Shown piece by piece: positions 1 to 10,505 of a DNA stretch of 64,000 nucleotides. The notes beneath the pieces are model-generated. The model saw only the letters and a program-made list of their open reading frames with translations, was not told the DNA's origin and ran no database searches. Every line of letters starts with the position of its first letter. Position 1 is the first letter of the stretch. The translations under genes and the position numbers were made by a program. Location of the stretch: positions 90,056,609 through 90,120,608 of the forward strand of contig JARDYH010000003.1 in assembly GCA_029215795.1 (NCBI GenBank), written 5' to 3'. Source of the DNA: Anniella stebbinsi (Eukaryota; Chordata; Lepidosauria; Squamata; Anniellidae).

Positions 1-950
1 TTAAACCGAGGGATCCGCACATATTGAAGCAGTCTAAAAGAAAAAAGACCATAATTATCTGGTTCTACACAAGTCGTATTAGGGAAAAATTCAATAATAA
101 ATGATAAGTCCATTAACCTTGTCAGAAAGAAGCCCTGCTTTTCAAGTTTAAGCCACCAGGTGGCAATCTAGTGAAATAAGTTATGTTTCAACAGGACTTG
201 AAACTATTCCTGTAAGAAAGTTTGCATTTCCTTTTTGCTTAGAACTTAGTACATCAGGGTTCAGTGCCGGAATCTATTTTAAATGACAGAGCTCCACCCA
301 GGACTAGGTGGAGCAGTAGTACAGATAGTTCATCTGAGCATGTGTTCACCTCTGAGAAACCAGTGGGTTTATGGGATAGGGCTCCCAGGTTTCCCTTGAT
401 TGACTTATCCCCATTTATATAATGCCTGGAGCAGTATGGTGCACACATCACTCCTGGCAACATCTGCAACTTCTGCCTACGCGATTAAGAGAGTTTGCAT
501 TGTCATGTGAGCACACATAGTACATAACCATGCTGGAGATTCAGTAATAAATGTCTTACCTCCATAACTTAATAGGGATATATAATTCATGTCCCTTTAT
601 TTCTGGAGGTATTTCTGCCATACCATGTGCTGGCATTGCATATTCAGACAAGGAGCGTTTGCAATCCTGTGTGTGTGTGTGTTTCTAAATAGGTATTTAA
701 ATATCCATTTCTTCTTTGAAACACCTTGGGCAATTATTTTTTCATCCTGATAATTATTGCATAAATATGACTGACATGTGATGTGAATAAAAAAAACAAA
801 GCCCACCGTGAAGTAGGATAAGAAATCTTTATCCTGCTGCTTGTCTATCTGCCCGCAGCCCTGGCATAATATTCTTACAATATCAGAAAAGCTTCATGGT
901 ATGAGATATATTTCCTTGTAATGTTGTCACAGTGTCAGGAAAACTCCATA
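1..950. other. Non-coding, no feature recognised
   Basis: AT-rich sequence with stop codons in all frames beyond short chance ORFs. A short TG run lies near 671-682. No splice-flanked coding segment or repeat family was recognised. By position it is probably intron of the minus-strand CACNA2D1 gene. Confidence 0.4.
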
Positions 951-954
951 AGAA

Positions 955-1345
955 CATAAGAAGAGCAATGTTGCGTCAAACCAAGGGCCCATATAGTCTG
1001 TTCACACAAAGGCCCAAAGTCTGCCAATGGGAAACCCACAAGTAGGACATCAGTGCAACAGCACCCTCCTGCCCACGTTCTCCAGCAAATGGTGTACCCA
1101 GGCATACTGCCTCTGATATTGAAGGTAGCATATAGCCATCAGGACTAGGGGCCACTGATAGCCTTGTCCTCCATGAATTTGTCTAATCTCCTTTTGAAGC
1201 CATCCAAATTGGTGGCCATCAATATATCTTGCAGTAGTGAATTCCATAGTTACGTGCTGTCTGAAGAAATACTTCCTTTCATCTGTCCTGGTGCTCTGTG
1301 CAAAACAGGGCACTGGTGCTCTGGGCAAAACAGCCCATTCTGAAT
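955..1345 (-). mobile_element. CR1-like LINE 3' end
   Basis: Read on the minus strand, the segment translates through a degenerate LINE C-terminus (LWNSL then GFKRRLDKFMEDKAISG), followed by a 3' untranslated stretch that ends in repeats of the type TTCTTATGTTCTTATG near 955-975. The LWNSLP...FKRRLD pattern is the usual end of CR1-clade ORF2. The same 3' untranslated family recurs on the plus strand at 21030-21425 and 29750-29955. The copy is 5' truncated and has stops, so it is dead. The CR1 assignment rests on the C-terminal pattern and tail. Confidence 0.65.
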
Positions 1346-1387
1346 CCTTAACTGCTGCAGAAAATTTGAAGTATAAGAGGCCATAAT

Positions 1388-1450
1388 GTATTTATTTATT
1401 TATTTATTTTATTCCATTTATATACCGCCCCTTAGCCGAAGCTGTCTAGA
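1388..1450 (-). mobile_element. L2-type LINE 3' tail with TTTA repeat
   Basis: A (TATT)n run is followed by a motif whose reverse complement reads GGGGCGGTATATAAATGG. It matches the terminal motif of the plus-strand L2 tails at 3490-3535, 27800-27860 and 63020-63088. Only the extreme 3' end is present. Confidence 0.55.
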
Positions 1451-1464
1451 ACAACTGGACAACA

Positions 1465-1545
1465 GCACAATCCCATGCAGAAGTAAGTTCCACTTAGTTT
1501 GATGGGATTTACTCCCAGGCAAGTGTATAGCATTGCAACCTCAAG
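1465..1545. repeat. Short palindromic dispersed repeat (GCAATCCTATRC family)
   Basis: Contains the arms around a centre reading approximately AAGTTCCACTTAGTTTGATGG and ending TATAGCATTGCAACCT. Related copies are at 49148-49225 and 61545-61605. The partly palindromic layout suggests a very short MITE; the family name is not known to me. Confidence 0.4.
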
Positions 1546-3095
1546 GTAGTTAATTGTGTTTGGATGTGGAATGCATCCCAACACACGGCACTGATATAGG
1601 GGGAAATCCTATCTCCTTAAACTCATTCTAAAGAAGCATATTGCTGCATTCAACTACCGCTTTGGGAATACAGAACTGTGAAAATATATAGCCAGCATGT
1701 TTCAGCCTAATCAGATTTTGCTGCGGCAGATTTTTCAATCTACCAAGGGTTGTTGCTGCCTTGCTCCAACCGTGATGGGTAAAGCAGCTTTGTGACCCAG
1801 ATGTATCTATACATATTAAATGAGCAGTAGTGAAATATATGTAATTCCAAGAGGCTTTTCCTTGTAACTAAATCCAGCTTTGCTATTTTCCTTTGTCTGG
1901 GTGTGCGCGCCTGTAGGTTCAGTAATAGGATCTTAGGGTTAATTCATTAAAAGAGTAAAACTAGAATATTAGCAGTGTTTCTAAAAGCCAGTATGTATTT
2001 GAGCTGCTAGACTGTGGTATTGGGTTTTTGTGTTTTTGTTTTTTGAAGGACCTTTGGTGAACAGAAGGGGAAATAGGGCTTATTGCAAGCCAGATTTTAA
2101 TATGCAATCCAAATCAATGTGGTTCATGAATAAGTAGGTTGGATCCTGCAAAGCATGAGCAGGCTTCTGCTTGTGCAATGGGGCTTTCCCCTCCCCTCCT
2201 GCACTCCTCAAAAATCACTCAAGGACCAGGGAACCCCGTGGAATAGCATGGGATAGGGTGCAGGGGGCCTGCAGTGGAGCAGAGAGCAAAAGGTTTTCTA
2301 CTGGTAGTAGCCAAGGCCGAAAAGAAAAGAAGAAAAACAGCTTTCATGCCCTTCCTAAAGAGGAAGAACCTCCCAGTTTCACCTGGAGAACCTTATGATG
2401 CATCCCTGCCCACTGTAACTCATGAGTACTTCCTGCAATTTCCAATAGGACCTAAGGATTTGTAGAATTATGATTCTGAATCATTTGACGATCCACAGAT
2501 ATTGGATCAAAATTCAAGACCAAATGCACATTTGGGTTGTGGCTGTCGCTGAGAGAAATTGCACATCCGTTATAACATACAACAGCAAAAGAGATCAAAT
2601 TAAATCAACGTCAATGCAAGTGTTATGATGGATGAACATTTATAATTAAAGGTGGAAATGTAGTAGTTCTGAGAATATCTGTGAATAAATCTCTCCTACA
2701 TAGAAAGAAAATCTGAGCCCAGAGCAATATCCATCTCTTCCAGCATAGGTGTCTGAAGATTGTTTCCAGCCTTCTATCAATGCTAGTTTCTAAGTAGCTG
2801 TGGTCATTTATTTTCTTTTGGAATCCCAAACCAACCTATCTGATTGGCTGATTTTTCATGGAATGATTCTATTCCAAATTTCCCCACCCCTCCTTTAACA
2901 CAGTCATTTTTATAGATTTTTTAAAAAAGACGTAACTGTGAGTAGGGATGGGTGAGAACTTTGTGCAGTTTATTTTTTTATATAATAACAAATTCACAGA
3001 TTTCTTTATAAATGGGACAGGAAGAATGTAAGATTTATTTATTTATTTATTTTTTTAAAAACCACCCAAATGTGTAGGAAAGCAAAACTGAGGGC
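1546..3095. other. Non-coding, no feature recognised
   Basis: Unique-looking AT-rich sequence. Two overlapping short plus-strand ORFs at 2171-2465 have no recognisable domain, codon pattern or splice context. A (TTTA)n run lies near 3033-3052. Confidence 0.35.
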
Positions 3096-3099
3096 CAAA

Positions 3100-3424
3100 A
3101 TAGACATGAGGGGGCAAGGAGGAATGGAATTCCTCCAAGGGAGGCTTGGAGGGTGGCAACAAGAGAAAGGGACTTCTCTGTGGTGGCCCCCCAATTACGG
3201 AATGATCTCCCCAATGTAACCCACCTGCCACCAACACTGTAATCTTTTTGGCACCAGGTTAAAACTGCCCTGTTCTCTCAGGCATTTGGCAGCATATAAT
3301 GAGCTGGTAATCAGGCCAAGGCTTGTCTTTGGCTGATTGCTTAAAAATGTTTAGATATATGTTATCTTTGTGCTGCTTGTTTCTATGTTTCATGCAAATA
3401 GTTTTGCACTTTGTATAATGTATT

Positions 3425-3461
<37 letters not shown>

Positions 3462-3536
3462 CTAAATGTGAGTCTCTCCGATAGCTTTGGCTATGGGGCG
3501 GTATAGAAACATAATAAATGAAATGAAATAAAGAGA
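3100..3536 (+). mobile_element. L2-type LINE 3' end
   Basis: The stretch at about 3145-3215 encodes, with disruptions, the same C-terminal segment as the longer L2 copy at 47190-47270 (RLATRERAFSVVAPQLWNDLP). It is followed by the same 3' untranslated region, a (GT)n run at 3429-3460, and the tail GGGGCGGTATAGAAACATAATAAATG. The 5' part is missing. Confidence 0.75.
3429..3460. repeat. (GT)n microsatellite
   Basis: Sixteen uninterrupted GT dinucleotides inside the L2 3' untranslated region. Confidence 0.95.
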
Positions 3537-3539
3537 GTC

Positions 3540-6030
3540 TTGCAGGGGGACATGTGTAAGAGCTTCATCCAGAGCTTGCACATGTCATCTCCATGCAAGT
3601 CCCATTCTGAAAGTTGCACCTGTAGTGCCACATCAGCAACGCAAGAGACTTGTGCCTCTTTTCAACCGCAAGCAATTTAACACCCTAAGCCACTCATAGA
3701 AATGAGCTTTCAATTTTCCTAAAGCGTACACATCTCCATTTTCCAGAAAGTGAGGAATATTTTATTTCTGGTTCTCGAACACGAAGCGTGGGGGTGATAA
3801 TGCTATGAAGTCCAAGCAATCTGGATGGGACCAGGATCTTAAGTAGGGCCTTTCATTAGCCCACAGTGTTTTCCTGCAGTGCATGGACGTCTCTCCCTCT
3901 GCAGCCTCAAATGTGAAGTACACTTCTCTGGAAACCGCAGCTTACCCACAATCATAAACAAATTATGCTCTCTCTGTTGACATGAGAAACCAAGTCTCTA
4001 AATCATAGCATGCTGGGATTGAATTGCAACCCCTATCATCTACCACTTACAGCTATCAAAGCATATAACCGGATTAGTGGGGAAGCAGCTGTACATTTAA
4101 GCTCTTTTAAACAGCAGGCTTCCTTTCTGCAACAGAGCACGCCACTCCAGATAGTGCAAATGCAAATTCCAGGGGAAATTAGAACGTATTAATCCCTGAC
4201 AGTCTTTACATGACTTAAATACCTCCTGCAGCCCTTTCCTCCCTGGAAATAAATTGGAAGGACTACACAGAAAATATAGGGTGAACGTGATGCAATCAGT
4301 TACATCCCAAGCCCCACTCCGACCTCATGTCGGGGGAATTCTCGCTTCATCGAGCATGGCTGATTAAATCGACATCACTTAAGAAATGATTGATATGTGT
4401 AAATCCCAGTTACTTAGGCACTGGCATGAATATTATGGCTTTGTAAGAGGGGATTGTATCTCATTTCTAGATGCTGTTGAGAATGCCTCATTATCTAATT
4501 ACATGGGCTCCTTGCAAGGAACGGTGAGATATAAACCAAATACAAAACAAAACAAATGGCCACCAGTTAACACATCCAGTTTATAAATTTATAGATTAGA
4601 AAAATTAAAAATGTATAGTATATAGAGAATATGAAATGTTTCAGTATAAAAGATCAGTTGTTATTATTAACAACAACAAAATTGTTGTTATCGTTATTTA
4701 CATGAAGTTTGGATTATGGCTATGTGCATTCCATGATTTAACACAAATGCAGGTGAACATGTATTCTCCCGTGATTCAACACAAGTCCAAGTGCAGAAGG
4801 ATACTACTTCTGATACTTTAAAAAAAGAAAAGAAAAACATGGGTTCTGGAATATTAAGTGTTGGGGCTGGGTGCTCTGGGGCCAGCAAGCAAACCAGGAT
4901 GGAGGGTCTGAGAGTGACTCAGAGTCTGTGTCTATGAGATGAGAATCCGAGGAGCTAGGACAGGTGGAGCCCTCCAAGCCCCTTATGTTACCTGAGCCAT
5001 GCCAAGTTGGTAGCTCAAATGTCACCCTCTGGCCATCTGCCGTGGTGCTGCTGTAGCCCAGCAAAGGGTGGGCTGGCTGCACCTTCCTCTGATAAGTTCT
5101 TCTCTTTTACCCATCCTCTTCCCTTCCCATCCCCTTTTCCTTGTGCCTCGTGACGTTTTAGACTGTAAGGCTATCTTGTTTTCCTGACTCCATCTAAGTC
5201 TCTTCGGGAGTTTTTTGTTTGTTTGGGGGGGGGAGGGTTTGTCAGAGGAGAGGCATGAAAATAATTCAAATAAACAAAGAAGCTGCCACAGTGGCACAGA
5301 ACAAAAGGCACCTGGGCCCCAGTACTGGAGTGTCCAGGTTGAGACCATGGGCGCCTTGCGCAAAGTACACGTCTTTGGTCAGTTCCGAACAGCGTATGCA
5401 GATTTCAAGTACAATCCTACATGGAAGTGGGGAATGGGAGAGGACCATGCCTGTGAATTGTCCCAAGACAAAAGGGGCAATTGAAATTCACAGGCGTCCT
5501 TCACAAGAGGCAGAAGACATGAATATTTTCTATTCTGGTATTTCAGAATACCAGAATACAAGTACAAATAAGTACAAATAAGAGATGAAGTAGACCTAAA
5601 AATGCCAGCTTTTATCTTATTTTTTAAAAAGCAAGATTCTATTCTAGGTAGACCAGAAAGTTTATGGGTGTCAAGAAAACACAGCCAGAATCAAGAGGAA
5701 GGGCATTTGTCCTTTGTCCTTTTGCTATTTACTCCACTTCCCATGTTCATGTGGCACCAGGCAAAGCTAAGCTCTTCTTCTGACATGCCAGGTGCCATCT
5801 TCTGCCTTCCACCAGCCATAAAAGGCTCTAACCATGGCTGAAGCTCCATTGCCCCCTGAGTGACAGGGGCTCAAGAGACCTCAGCAGACCTGGTAACTGT
5901 AAGTGCAAGTCTAACATGCTATCCATTGGACCATGGGGAGAAGAGCCAGACTTGATTTCAAATCTCAGTCACCATCTTGGGTCCAGTAGTCAAGGAAAGG
6001 TACATTTTTACAGGAAGTGCAAATCCCCAG
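3540..6030. other. Non-coding, no gene recognised
   Basis: Several ORFs of 60-120 codons overlap on both strands near 4690-5580, but none shows a recognisable domain or splice context. A GT/G-rich run lies at about 5210-5238. Nothing else is supported. Confidence 0.35.
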
Positions 6031-6306
6031 CCCAAATTGGGCAGGGAGGACATTTGCAGGTGGGGGTGGTGAGAGGCGAGCGGAGGCTCGCGACTGGCGG
6101 CCTCAGAGTGGTGCCACAGGGCTGGGCGGGAACCTTCTAGCTTAAATAGCTGGGTAACGGTCCGGCCCGGGAGCTTCTATCCAGCGCGGCTCGTGGAGAA
6201 AAGGAAGGAGACCGACCTTCTGGATCGAGGAGCAGAGCAACTCGCCTTCCCGAGTTCCTGCAGCCATCTCGTCAGGACTTCTGGGCTTCATAGCCCCTGG
6301 TTTGCT

Positions 6307-6870
6307 GGGAGGGCCAGCTGGTCCACTGGGAGGGTCGGAGCCTGGGTGCTTCTCGTGTCTCTTTAATTTACAGGAAGGGTCGGTCCCTCAGGGGGTGTTG
6401 CGCTGATGCACTTCTCAGTTGTTGCGGCTGCAGCAGACTGGGAGGGCCGGCCGGTCCTCCCAGAGAGTAGGGCGCCAGGGCGTGCTTCTTGCGCAGTGCT
6501 CTTTTGCGGCGCCGGCCACTGTGGAAAAGGGGGGGCCAGCTGGTCCTCCTGGGAGGTGAGCGCCAGTGCGCTTCTCACGCAGCGCTCCTTGGCGGCGGCT
6601 GCCTCTGGGGACACGGAGGGCCAGCTGGTCCTCCCGGGAGTAAAGCGCCAGCGCGCTTCTCATTTCGCGCTCCTTGGCGGTGGCTGCCTCTGCGGTTGGG
6701 AGGGGCCGGCTGGTCCTCCCGGGAGTAAAGCACCAGCACGCTTCTCGTGCCGCGCTCCTTGGTGGCGGCTGCCTCTGCAGATGGGGTGGGCCGGCCAGTC
6801 CTCCCAGGAGCAGAGCACGGCACGCATCTCGCGACGCGCTCCTTTTCGCCGGTTGCCGTGAGGCCTTGCG
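6307..6870 (+). repeat. About 85-bp GC-rich tandem repeats in the retrotransposon leader
   Basis: The core GGGCC(A/G)GC(T/C)GGTCCTCC recurs with starts at 6444, 6533, 6618, 6703 and 6788, a spacing of 89, 85, 85 and 85 bases. Two more diverged starts are near 6311 and 6378. Each unit also carries CGCTCCTTGGCGG and GCTGCCTCTG. The array is ahead of gag, where 5' regulatory or untranslated sequence is expected. Long ORFs seen across it on both strands (for example minus 6415-7269) are by-products of its high GC content and repeated units. Confidence 0.85.
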
Positions 6871-7403
6871 GCTGCGGCCTTTGCAAGCGGCGGGTGGGCC
6901 GCGCCCAGTGGTGGGACCTTTGTTTGCTTTGGGAGGGGGTCCAGATAGTTTCCCTGTGGGTTGGGACACAAGCCGCTGTGCGGAGGTGGCAATTTTCTGC
7001 TCCAAAGCGCTTTGGCGTTGTGCTTCCCGTGTATTGGGGGAAGGGCTTGCGCAAGCAGCCTCTGGCGTCAGCCATGGTTCAGTGAGGCCTTTCAGCTCTG
7101 GGTAGACCTTGGGCTGGGAGTGCTTGTGTAACCTGACTGGGCCATAGTTTCTAGTTCCAGGAGGGACAGTTTGAATTTTGTGGTTTGGATTTGGGCTTTC
7201 CCTATTTGTTCTTAGTCTTCTGTTAGTTTGGTGGTTGAAGTGTTGGACTGGGATAGTTATCCTGGCCAATTTTCATTGTTTGTGATAATGCTGCCCAAAA
7301 AGGGATTGAGGGAAAGAAAGGAAAAGATAAAGCCCCTCGTCCACCAGCTAAGCGGGGTGGCGCTAGGGTTGAGTCTTCATCGGATGATGACGTTAACCCT
7401 GAC

Positions 7404-8942
7404 ATGGCAGTGATCTTGGCTAGATTACAGGCGATGGAGGAACAGAGAGGCTTGCCTCCAAGCTCGCTCACTTTGACACCAACGGTTTCAACTGGTTCTG
7501 GGAGGCGACAGACTAGGAAACAAAAATTGGATAGTTTATTGTTATCCGTTTCTGCCAGGTCAGATGCTATGGAAGCTTCTTCTGGACGGTCTGTGGAGCA
7601 GCAGGATCAACCCTCTGGTGATCTCCCGGGTGCTCAAGTCCCTGTGGGTCAGCAGGCACGATCTTCTGTGCCTCCAATGTCAGCAGTGGTGAATCCTCCA
7701 TCCCAAGGGCAAGGTGAGCAGTCTGTAACTATCGCACTTCCACCTGAGTGGCCTATGAGTGCCTTCCTGCCTTGGGGTTGGTACCCATGGCTCCCAGGCA
7801 CAACACTGCCACCTTCACATTGGCAAGGTTCGTGGCTGGGCACATCCCCGGTGAATACAACATTACCTACCATAGGGGGGATGAGTCCAACATCTCAGGG
7901 AGGTACTCACACAGAGCCTGTTTTAGCTACGCTAGGTGGTCCAGGGGCTACAAATTCTCCAGGCGGTAGTATAGTTAGTCCTGGCACTGCGGTGGTTGCA
8001 GTCTCGGTTGGACCTGCACTTCCATCACAGTCCAGACCTTTTGCAGCAGGGGACGGTGCATCTGGGGTTACACCCTCTGTAGTGCAGGTTTCAGCAGCAG
8101 TGGCAGCATGTGCAGCGGTCTGGCAGGGTCCTGCCGGGTCATCTGCACCTTCTAACCTTCCCATCAGGGACTCTTTGGCAGGGGTTGAAAGAGATGCAAT
8201 TCCCACAGGGAGCACTGCTGCTCCACTGGGCTATCATCTGCTGCCGGCAACTAGAGAAAAGATTCTGAAAGGCGAATATATCGATATATTCTCGTTATTG
8301 TTCAGAGAACTGGAGAACGCTGATAAGGATAAGGCCACAGAAAGGGAGGCTGAAAAGCTTAGGAAGAAACGGGTTGCTAGAACCTGTGCAAACTGGTTGC
8401 CGGGTTTCTTAATTTACATGGGCATTGTCCAACAGCGCTTTCCTTCCAAAAGCTGCATTTTAACTAAGTACCTCGATATGATTTATCAGGCGTACACCGA
8501 GTACGAGGGCGGGGCCTGCTTGGCCTATGATGAGTCATTCCGCAGAAGGGCGGCATTTGACCATTCCGTGCGGTGGGATGCTAAGGACCACGACCTCTGG
8601 CTGCAGTTTATAACTCCAGCCAGACTTGGTTTCGGCGATCAGGCTGACAGCGGCCACTTATTGGATAAGCCACAACCCACCCCCTCTTTCAGAGGGTCGG
8701 CGGGGTGGGGTGTTCAGCCACCCTGGCCTTGCAGGGAATATAGCACACGTGGCTTTTGCACTCGATCGCCCTGCAGATACAGGCATGAATGCCCCGTCTG
8801 CATAGGTCATCACCCCGCATCCTGCTGCACCTCCAGTAGAGGGGGAAGGGGCAATTTCAGAGGGGGCTCTAATTCTAAGAAACCAGGCGGGTCTGGTGGA
8901 CAACAGCCGCCTCCCAAAGGGTCCCAGCCCAGTCAAAATTGA
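7404..8942 (+). CDS. Gag-like protein of the Ngaro-type element
   Basis: A 512-residue open frame. The N-terminal two thirds are rich in S, T, P, G and V, as in many DIRS-order Gag proteins. A charged helical stretch follows (about residues 300-320, KDKATEREAEKLRKKR), then a compact region ending with a cysteine/histidine knuckle at nucleotides 8730-8826 (C-x7-C-x4-C-x4-H-x-C-x2-C), then a G/S/Q-rich basic tail. This knuckle arrangement is typical of Gag in this group and is likely to bind RNA. ATG 7404 is the first in-frame ATG, but the frame is open upstream to about 7266 and encodes an acidic segment (ESSSDDDVNPD) that looks like genuine coding sequence. The original start may therefore lie upstream in another frame (ATG at 7288) and have been separated by an indel. 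Overlaps the RT frame by about 47 bases. Confidence 0.8.
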   Translation: MAVILARLQAMEEQRGLPPSSLTLTPTVSTGSGRRQTRKQKLDSLLLSVSARSDAMEASSGRSVEQQDQPSGDLPGAQVPVGQQARSSVPPMSAVVNPPSQGQGEQSVTIALPPEWPMSAFLPWGWYPWLPGTTLPPSHWQGSWLGTSPVNTTLPTIGGMSPTSQGGTHTEPVLATLGGPGATNSPGGSIVSPGTAVVAVSVGPALPSQSRPFAAGDGASGVTPSVVQVSAAVAACAAVWQGPAGSSAPSNLPIRDSLAGVERDAIPTGSTAAPLGYHLLPATREKILKGEYIDIFSLLFRELENADKDKATEREAEKLRKKRVARTCANWLPGFLIYMGIVQQRFPSKSCILTKYLDMIYQAYTEYEGGACLAYDESFRRRAAFDHSVRWDAKDHDLWLQFITPARLGFGDQADSGHLLDKPQPTPSFRGSAGWGVQPPWPCREYSTRGFCTRSPCRYRHECPVCIGHHPASCCTSSRGGRGNFRGGSNSKKPGGSGGQQPPPKGSQPSQN

Positions 8943-10505
8943 GCCCCTTCAGCGTCTTTTAGCGTGCTATCCCTTCAGGGAAGACGCGGCTTATTTGGAT
9001 GCTAGTTTTTCTGAAGGCTTTCCTATTCCTTATCAAGGTCCATGGTGTGCATCAGTTGCAAAGAATCAGAAATCTATTTCCTTAATGGAACCCATGGTGC
9101 GGGAAAAAATTGACAAGGAAGTTTGCTCCAGCAGGGTCTTAGGACCGTTTTCTAAATCTCCTATTCCTAATTTACGGGTTTCCCAGTTAGGCATAGTGCC
9201 AAAGAAATCCCCAGGAGAGTACAGGCTTATTCATAATCTGTCCTTCCCTAAGGGAGAGTCAGTTAATGATTCCATTCCAGAGCATCTCTGCTCTGTAAAG
9301 TACGCCTCCTTTGATTCTGCGGTAGCACTGGTACACAAGAATGGCATGAGGGCTTTGATGGGGAAGTGCGATATTAAATCCGCATTTCGCATCTTGCCCA
9401 TTAACCCAGCTGATTTCAATTTGTTAGGTTTCAGTTTTCAGGGGCAGTTTTATATAGATAGGGCGCTACCTATAGGATGTTCTATTTTGTGTGCAATGTT
9501 TGAGAAGTTTAGTTCCTTTTTGGAATGGGCTTTACGGGACAGGACCGGAATAGTAGACATGACTCACTATTTGGATGATTTTTCACTCATTGGGGCCGCG
9601 GGCTCTGATCAATGCCCCGTCCTAATGCAACAGTTTCAGGTGTTAACCAATGAGTTAGGAGTCCCGCTTGCACACGAAAAGACAGAAGGCCCTGCTACTA
9701 CCCTTAGGTATCTCGGAATCGAGTTGGATTCCGTTGCACAATGCTGCAGGTTGCCACAAGATAAATTACAGTCAACAAACTTCAGCTGCTGATGAGGGCA
9801 CACAAAATTACCTTACACCTGTTGCAAGAGATCGTTGGACATTTAAATTTTGCCTGTCGTGTCATTGCACCAGGCCGAGCTTTTCTCCGGCATTTGTGCA
9901 CTGCGATGCAGGACCTTCGCTCCCCTCACCACAGAGTGCGCGTTTTAAGCCAAATGCGTCAAGACTTGAGTATTTGGGTATCTTTCTTACTTAATTACAA
10001 TGGAGTGTCTTTCTGGCGGCAAGATTTGCTCCTCGAGGCGGAAATGCAGGTCCATTCTGACGCTTCTGGTGCACTTGGCTTTGGGGTGATATGGTGCGAT
10101 CGTTGGTGTTCCGAGAGGTGGCCGCCAGAATGGCTGCATGATGGCACTTGCAGGAACTTGACTTTCTTGGAATTTTTTCCAATTTTAGTGACCACCCACA
10201 TTTGGGTGGATGAAATGGCAAACTCAGTAGTCCACTTCTGGTGCGATAACCAGGCTACCGTCCGGGTGATCAACACGCTGTCTTCCCGAAGCCCCAGGGT
10301 GATGGCGTTGGTTATGGCATTTACTTTACACTGTTTGACCTATAACATTTGATTCAGAGCTAGGCATGTGCCTGGGATTCAAAATGATATTGCTGACGCT
10401 TTATTGCGTCATCAGGTGCGGAGGTTCTGGGAACTGGTGCCCTGGGCTCGGCCACTGCCAGAAGCAATGCTGACTGCGCTATGGGAAATTGGAGGGCCGA
10501 AGTAG
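8896..10505 (+). pseudogene. Reverse transcriptase-RNase H of the Ngaro-type element (frameshifted)
   Basis: Open frame 8896-9792 holds the RT palm: fingers with GIVPKKSPGEYRLIHNLS, and the catalytic box YLDD at 9568-9579. A shift of frame near 9765-9790 moves the reading to a second frame that continues with GHLNFACRVIAPGRAFL and an RNase H domain: SDASG at about 10056, LEFFPI near 10168, DNQAT near 10243, and HVPG...DIADAL at about 10366-10404. That second frame is cut by TGA at 10350-10352. Read through that codon, it ends at TAG 10503-10505, just past the start of the recombinase ORF. The frame has no ATG at its 5' end (GTG at 8896) and overlaps gag in another frame, so it was probably expressed by frameshifting or from a gag-pol fusion. 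Two lesions make this copy unable to supply a full RT-RNase H. Confidence 0.88.

Noticed and set aside
5895..5940. Inverted tRNA-like segment (CCAATGGATAGCATGTTAGAC on the minus strand)
   Set aside because: It resembles the D-arm of an arginine-type tRNA, but no B box or acceptor pairing follows.
6415..7269. Minus-strand ORF of 284 codons and overlapping GC-rich ORFs on both strands
   Set aside because: They lie across the 85-bp tandem array and leader of the retrotransposon. Repeated near-identical peptide units and extreme GC explain the lack of stops.
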